A DNA stretch of 21,088 bases from Bacteroidales bacterium (GTDB lineage Bacteria > Bacteroidota > Bacteroidia > Bacteroidales > GCA-2748055). The notes beneath the pieces are model-generated. The model saw only the letters and a list, made by a program, of their open reading frames with translations. It was not told the origin of the DNA and ran no database searches. The stretch is from positions 1 to 21,088 of the forward strand of contig JAOZLK010000009.1 in the NCBI GenBank assembly GCA_029934875.1. Direction: 5' to 3'. Below, piece after piece: positions 16,965 to 21,088 of this stretch. The stretch's first letter is position 1. Every line of letters starts with the position of its first letter. Made by a program: the position numbers and the translations under genes.

Positions 16965-18362
16965 CTAAAGTTTTTGAAGAATTGTCTCAGCGGCTTTTAC
17001 AGATAAAGCCATGATGGTCATGGAAGGATTAATTCCCGGGGCATCAGGAAAGATGCTGCTGTCGGCAATAAAAACATTGGGATTCTCATGCATTTGAAAA
17101 TCGGCGTTCACCACCGAATTCCGCTCATCCAGGCCCATGGCACATCCACCCATCAGGTGGAGACCAATTGGTAGTATGCCCGGAATAACCCGCTTTGCTC
17201 CCGTGGAATTAAAAATATTGTATATGGCCTCTGTCCCTTTTTTCAAACGCGTTTTGTCCAGCTTGTTGAGTGATTTACTGATCACCGGCTTTCCGGCCTT
17301 GTTAATTTTTATTCTTCCAGGATTTGTATCCCTTATGGCTACCTCGATACAGGCCAGGTTTATATATCTCTCCATTATCTCCTGGTGCTTTTTCCCAAAT
17401 CCTGGAAGCAACATGGCGATTGCCACCGGAGCTGCAAATACATTTTCCAGTTTAAAACCATCTCGCCGGAAATTTTCATCATTGGACTTGAAAGCCTGGA
17501 AAGCACCCTTCTGTGCATTGATTTCCCTATCGTATTCCGCAAGAATCATATGCTGGGGATGGGTATAAAAACCTGAGCCAATTATTGGATTTCTAAAGCC
17601 CGATTGTTTTAACAGCCTGGTATTTCCAATGGCTCCTGCCGCAAGCACCAGCTTCCTGGCTGAGAATTCCCCTTTCTGCCCATTTGTAAAGGTGCCTGAA
17701 ACTCTTGTTGTGGAGTCTTCCACCTGCATATCTGTGACATCAAAATCGGGAACCACATCAAGATTCTTATCCATGGCCTTTTTCAGGACTGTTACAGGGG
17801 TACTCTGCTTACTGTCTATCCTGCATCCGCCAAGACATTCAATGCAGTCGTTACCGTCCTCATATTTGCAATCCTTCTGAGCCCGGATCAGGGGTGCGCA
17901 TATATAGCCATTGTTCTTAAATCCCTGCTCAAATACTTCGGCATTACCATTCCGGTATTTAGCCGGAATTTCCTGTGATACCAGCTGCTCATCCACAATA
18001 TCATAATATTTTTCAAGCGCTTTCTGTGAAAAATATTCAACCCCTGACCTGTTTTTCCAGCTATCCAGGGCATCCGCATCAAAGCGATCAAGAAGCGCCT
18101 GGTTGACAATGGAGCCTCCGCCAACAGCCTTTGGTCTTAAAAGACCAATGCTTGCATGGGTATTAAATTCGAGGCCTCCACCCCAGTAAAATTTGGAATT
18201 GGAATCCCGTTCATTTGTCGGGTAGTTCCCGGCATGAAAGTAGCTTCCAGCTTCAAGCACAAGGCACTTTACCCCTTTTTCGGCAAGGTACCAGCCTATA
18301 AAAGAGCCTGACACACCGGCACCAACAATCATCACATCATAATTTGCCTCAGATTTCGTCAT
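16965..18362 (-). CDS. GMC-family FAD-dependent alcohol oxidoreductase (long-chain alcohol oxidase-like)
   Basis: A 465-residue flavoprotein. The FAD-binding motif GAGVSGSFIG is at 14-23 with the ribose-binding Glu37 in LVLEAG. AVGGGSIVNQ (79-88) is the GMC signature loop, LVLAAGAIGNTRLL (238-251) the second dinucleotide segment, LHLMGGCAMG (401-410) carries the catalytic His402, and GINPSMTIMALSVKAAE (443-459) carries Asn445. A four-cysteine motif, Cys165, Cys173, Cys176 and Cys180 (C-x7-C-x2-C-x3-C), precedes RIDSKQST, as in plant and bacterial long-chain alcohol oxidases (CxxCxxGC, then GxK). The enzyme should oxidise a primary or secondary alcohol, donating electrons to oxygen or a carrier. 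It lacks the usual N-terminal helical domain of those oxidases. It follows the SDR by 9 nt and precedes the small partner by 4 nt. Confidence 0.85.
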   Translation of the reverse strand: MTKSEANYDVMIVGAGVSGSFIGWYLAEKGVKCLVLEAGSYFHAGNYPTNERDSNSKFYWGGGLEFNTHASIGLLRPKAVGGGSIVNQALLDRFDADALDSWKNRSGVEYFSQKALEKYYDIVDEQLVSQEIPAKYRNGNAEVFEQGFKNNGYICAPLIRAQKDCKYEDGNDCIECLGGCRIDSKQSTPVTVLKKAMDKNLDVVPDFDVTDMQVEDSTTRVSGTFTNGQKGEFSARKLVLAAGAIGNTRLLKQSGFRNPIIGSGFYTHPQHMILAEYDREINAQKGAFQAFKSNDENFRRDGFKLENVFAAPVAIAMLLPGFGKKHQEIMERYINLACIEVAIRDTNPGRIKINKAGKPVISKSLNKLDKTRLKKGTEAIYNIFNSTGAKRVIPGILPIGLHLMGGCAMGLDERNSVVNADFQMHENPNVFIADSSIFPDAPGINPSMTIMALSVKAAETILQKL

Positions 18363-18371
18363 TTCAGTAAT

Positions 18372-19190
18372 TTATGGTTTGATTGTTTTTTTTATCGGGT
18401 AGTCCGTTGCAAACATCAGCCAGTTTGTAAACCAGGGAGTCCACCTGTGTAAAAAATTAAAAACCCGGAGATGTCCCGGTGTAAAAATTATTGTCCTTCT
18501 TTTTCTCACTCCCCGAACAAGTGCCCTGGCTGCTTTCTCAGGATGAATCGTCGGAATGAGGGCTGCAGTTCCCGGCAAACGTTCTTCACTTCCTGGATTA
18601 TTATCCCAGTATGGACTTTGGACTTTTGCGAAATATGCAAGCGAAGATTTCACGCCTGTACCATGAAGATCGGCTCGGAGCGCTTCATGAAATCCAATCA
18701 TCGCTTTACGCACAGCAATATAAGCGGTTGCCCCGGAGAAGGGAATGATCCCTGCATAGGAGGTCATATTTACAATCTGACCGTGGTTTCTGGCAAGCAT
18801 ACCAGGAAGAAATGCCTTTGTCATATAAAAAGCACCATAAAAAGGAACTTCCATATAATTATGAACCTCACTATAGCTGGTTTCATGCAAAAACTTCCAC
18901 CTGCCACTTCCTGCATTATTGATCAGTATGTCCGGAATACCATGCTTTTTTTCAATTGCCAGAGCTATGCTCTGAACCGCTTCTGCATCCGAAATATCTG
19001 CCGGGTAAGCGTGCGCATCTCCTCCTTCCCTCCTGATTTCATCTTCCGCCTGCTTCAAATTTTCCTCGCTTCTGGAAATCAGGATCACTTTGGATCCTGC
19101 AATGGCGAATGCTTTGGCAGCCTCCCTACCGATCCCTGAAGAGGCTCCGGTTATCAGAACCACCTTATTTTCTAAACTTTTCCTGTTCAC
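18372..19190 (-). CDS. Short-chain dehydrogenase/reductase with altered catalytic tetrad
   Basis: A 272-residue classical-type SDR starting with GTG at 19190; no ATG lies nearby and the N-terminus LENKVVLITGASSGIG is complete. Cofactor motifs: TGASSGIG (14-21), SRSEENL with Arg40 suggesting NADPH, PADISD and NNAG (91-94). Catalytic Ser144 (NMTSYAG) and Tyr157 are present, but the lysine of YxxxK is Arg161 (AYIAVRKAM) and the structural Asn of the tetrad is replaced by Pro116 (MEVPFYGAF). I have the impression that relatives with the NPGSEERLP segment (198-206) share YxxxR, so this may be a subfamily trait. The C-terminal 50 residues (FLHRWTPWFTNWLMF) are hydrophobic, as in membrane-associated lipid or retinoid SDRs. 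It is the first gene of the five-gene group and lies downstream of a palindrome. Confidence 0.87.
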   Translation of the reverse strand: MNRKSLENKVVLITGASSGIGREAAKAFAIAGSKVILISRSEENLKQAEDEIRREGGDAHAYPADISDAEAVQSIALAIEKKHGIPDILINNAGSGRWKFLHETSYSEVHNYMEVPFYGAFYMTKAFLPGMLARNHGQIVNMTSYAGIIPFSGATAYIAVRKAMIGFHEALRADLHGTGVKSSLAYFAKVQSPYWDNNPGSEERLPGTAALIPTIHPEKAARALVRGVRKRRTIIFTPGHLRVFNFLHRWTPWFTNWLMFATDYPIKKTIKP

Positions 19191-19238
19191 TTTCGTTATA
19201 ATATGCCGTGAAAATAAAAGCTTTGGTCCAAGATGATT

Positions 19239-19252
19239 TTGACATATGTCAA
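19239..19252. promoter_or_regulatory. Perfect 14-bp palindrome TTGACATATGTCAA, candidate operator
   Basis: A fully symmetric 14-mer lies in the 78-nt gap between the hydrolase stop (19269) and the SDR start (19190), 49 nt upstream of the SDR. A perfect palindrome of this length just before an operon is typical of a dimeric repressor site (for example TetR-type). No TAnnTTTG element is visible in the gap and no regulator gene is present in the window. Confidence 0.45.
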
Positions 19253-19268
19253 GAAAACCCGGGCTGTA

Positions 19269-21088
19269 TCATAGTCTTATATCTACTAATTCAAAGGGTT
19301 CGTATAAACCATAGTCCAACAGAAAATAGTCGGATGCCGGTGGAATTTTATCGGGGGCCTCATTCCAGGAATGGGGTCCGAAAATCCAGTTATTGTTATC
19401 GTTATAGAAAAACCCAAAAGTATTTTTTAAACTTCCGCACACCTTTACCTCCACCTGGTTCTCACCCTCCTTCATCCAGCTGCTAACATCAAGCTCCCCG
19501 GGCTGCCATGCAATCACACCGGCTTTTTCACCATTAACAAGTACTTCAGCAATGGTGCCATTCCAGTCCTTCATCCTCACTTTATAGGCTTTGTCTTCTG
19601 ACAGCTGCACATCATAAGACGAGGAATAGCTTACCTGCTGCGAATAAAAGGGCAGACCGGCATCCAGCCAGGAGCCTGTTCCGCTGATCTCTCCCCCGGC
19701 AATCTCAAAGCCTTTGCTACCGGGCCGGACGAGAAAATCACCTAGGATGTAGACGGGCATTACCTCGGCAAGGATATGCATTCTGGGTGCTTTGATGGTC
19801 AGGGTGTTTTGCCCCTTTTGCAAATATTCACCAATTTTAAAAAGCGGGAAATCCCTGTCAATCCAGTAGCTATCCTCTTCTTTTTCAATGGCCACACCAT
19901 TGATAAATACCTGCCACAGCTCCGGTCGCTCCACCACTGCCTGGATGGATATTCTGGCCTGATCATCCAGGTTCTGATTTATTTCAAAATGGTAAGCCGC
20001 CTGGAAAGCCGATCCGGCATCAAATAAGCTATCCAGTTCCAGGTAATTCTTTTTATACTGAATCTTATGCTGCCATGGGTTTCCAATGTTAATGCCGTTT
20101 TCAAGGAAAAGTCCAATGAGTCCGTCCATAAAATAGACCTCTTTTTTCTCGGACTTTGAAGTATGCAGATCCAGGTAGTTTATCACCAGTATATTATCAG
20201 AATCCCGCTTTACCCTTAGCTCCCCTTTCGCTTCGATAAGCTTTCCTTCGCCTAATTGCCTGTACTCATCCAGCTTTCCTGGCTTTCTTTCTGTAATCAA
20301 AAACAGGGCAGAGCCTGCCGGATGCAAATCGATGTGAAAGGATACTTTTCCTTTGTCGCCGGTAGTGGGATAGCTATATTGCTCACCACTGACCAGATCA
20401 AGTTTGCTCACATATTTACCCACCAGGGAGATATCCGCATTTGCAGCTTCATCCGGATGTGAGTTCACCAGGAATAGCAATTGTCCATCGTCCAGCACCC
20501 TGCGCTGATGATAGAGCATTCCATTTCGGCTATTGTCCTTCATCTCAAACTCCTTGTTTTTGAGTAGCGTCAAAACAACTGGATCTTCAGGATCTTCTGA
20601 AAGAATCCATTGCTCCGGGAAGCGTTTTGCCAGGTTTTCCACCTCTGCAGATTCTGCCCCGTCCACACGGGACAGCTTCTCGGTGAATGAGAGGACCCTG
20701 CCCCCGTTTTCCAGGTAGGGGCTCAATAAATCAAGCGTGGTACCATCCATATTCTCCATTTCCCTGGGGATCACCACCAGGTTATAGTCACGTTGACCGA
20801 GCCTTAGCCTGTCCCCTTCTACACTGCCAAGGGTCTTCATCACATATTCGGACCCGAGATCATATTCCAGGTGCAACTGTTCCAGCCGGTATACAAAATT
20901 CTGAAAACTATTTCGTATCCCATAAAGATTATGATTCACATTTTTTCTTGAAAAATACATCCAGGCTGAAGTGGTGGGCTGAAGTACCAGGGTATGGTTT
21001 AGCTGCTCACCTGCCGACATGGCCATACTTACCCGGCCAATGTAATCACCCATAAGTTTATAGTCTTCCCACCATGGTTCGTGGTAGG
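19269..21088 (-). CDS. GH106-like (alpha-L-rhamnosidase-type) glycosyl hydrolase, C-terminal part
   Basis: The frame is open from the right edge to the stop at 19269 (606 codons), so the N-terminus is missing. An internal ATG at 21053 is not the start, because coding continues upstream as YHEPWWEDYKL. The segment PWWEDYKLMGDYIGRVSMAM matches the tryptophan-rich helix before an adjacent Rossmann-like domain in large GH106-type enzymes. That domain follows, with YDLGSEYVM, LRLGQRDYNLVVIPREMEN and LSPYLENGGRVLSF. The C-terminal half is beta-rich with WQVFINGVAIE, YLQKGQNTLTIK and PVYILGDFLV. It then has a galactose-binding-like or GH2-type sandwich, with AEVLVNGEKAGVIAWQPGELDVSSWMKEGENQVEVKV. 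These point to removal of rhamnose or a similar sugar from plant or microbial glycans. The active site lies partly off the window, so another large hydrolase family with the same C-terminal architecture is possible. Confidence 0.65.
   Translation of the reverse strand, partial: YHEPWWEDYKLMGDYIGRVSMAMSAGEQLNHTLVLQPTTSAWMYFSRKNVNHNLYGIRNSFQNFVYRLEQLHLEYDLGSEYVMKTLGSVEGDRLRLGQRDYNLVVIPREMENMDGTTLDLLSPYLENGGRVLSFTEKLSRVDGAESAEVENLAKRFPEQWILSEDPEDPVVLTLLKNKEFEMKDNSRNGMLYHQRRVLDDGQLLFLVNSHPDEAANADISLVGKYVSKLDLVSGEQYSYPTTGDKGKVSFHIDLHPAGSALFLITERKPGKLDEYRQLGEGKLIEAKGELRVKRDSDNILVINYLDLHTSKSEKKEVYFMDGLIGLFLENGINIGNPWQHKIQYKKNYLELDSLFDAGSAFQAAYHFEINQNLDDQARISIQAVVERPELWQVFINGVAIEKEEDSYWIDRDFPLFKIGEYLQKGQNTLTIKAPRMHILAEVMPVYILGDFLVRPGSKGFEIAGGEISGTGSWLDAGLPFYSQQVSYSSSYDVQLSEDKAYKVRMKDWNGTIAEVLVNGEKAGVIAWQPGELDVSSWMKEGENQVEVKVCGSLKNTFGFFYNDNNNWIFGPHSWNEAPDKIPPASDYFLLDYGLYEPFELVDIRL

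Noticed and set aside
18471..19139. 222-codon open frame on the plus strand
   Set aside because: Entirely antisense to the SDR gene, whose motifs are unmistakable; the product is Cys/His-rich with no recognisable family.
1..21088. tRNA or rRNA genes, CRISPR array, insertion sequence, phage or integrase genes
   Set aside because: None seen; no repeated spacer-like units, transposase motifs or integrase-like frames on either strand.

Overview
The window suggests a Bacteroidota chromosome, probably a Bacteroidales/Marinilabiliales-type polysaccharide degrader. The support is a SusC/SusD pair, DUF4402 proteins, TAnnTTTG-type promoter elements, weak or absent Shine-Dalgarno sequences and moderate GC. 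Every gene I can support lies on the minus strand, so transcription runs from high to low coordinates. The genes at both edges are cut.

Layout in order of transcription. (a) 21088-19269: C-terminal part of a large GH106-like (alpha-L-rhamnosidase-type) glycosyl hydrolase. (b) 19190-13768: a tight five-gene group, SDR dehydrogenase, GMC oxidoreductase, small hydrophobic protein, class-3-like aldehyde dehydrogenase and D-threonine-aldolase-like PLP protein. Its gaps are 4-18 nt and it is preceded by a perfect 14-bp palindrome. The small protein resembles the N-terminal helical domain of long-chain alcohol oxidases, so the group looks like an alcohol-to-aldehyde-to-acid oxidation module for a hydrophobic substrate. 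(c) 13615-7776: susC, susD (SusD_2 type) and a PKD-domain lipoprotein, closed by a clear intrinsic terminator. (d) 7597-3729: a GPH-family sugar:cation symporter overlapping by one base with a GH38 alpha-mannosidase that has no signal peptide. This suggests uptake of a mannoside followed by cytoplasmic hydrolysis. (e) 3723-3271: a conserved reading frame without a normal start and probably cut short, likely a pseudogene. (f) 3078-2002: a nitronate monooxygenase-family flavoprotein. (g) 1613-1: two DUF4402 secreted proteins followed by a PapD-like chaperone, probably the start of a chaperone-usher-like surface fibre locus running off the left edge.

Regions (a), (c) and (d) fit glycan use: outer-membrane capture and import by SusC/D and the PKD lipoprotein, inner-membrane import by the symporter, and hydrolysis by GH38 and GH106-like enzymes. 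Region (b) is the least explained part. I saw no rRNA or tRNA gene, CRISPR array, insertion sequence or phage gene. Family assignments come from recognising motifs by eye; no database search was possible.
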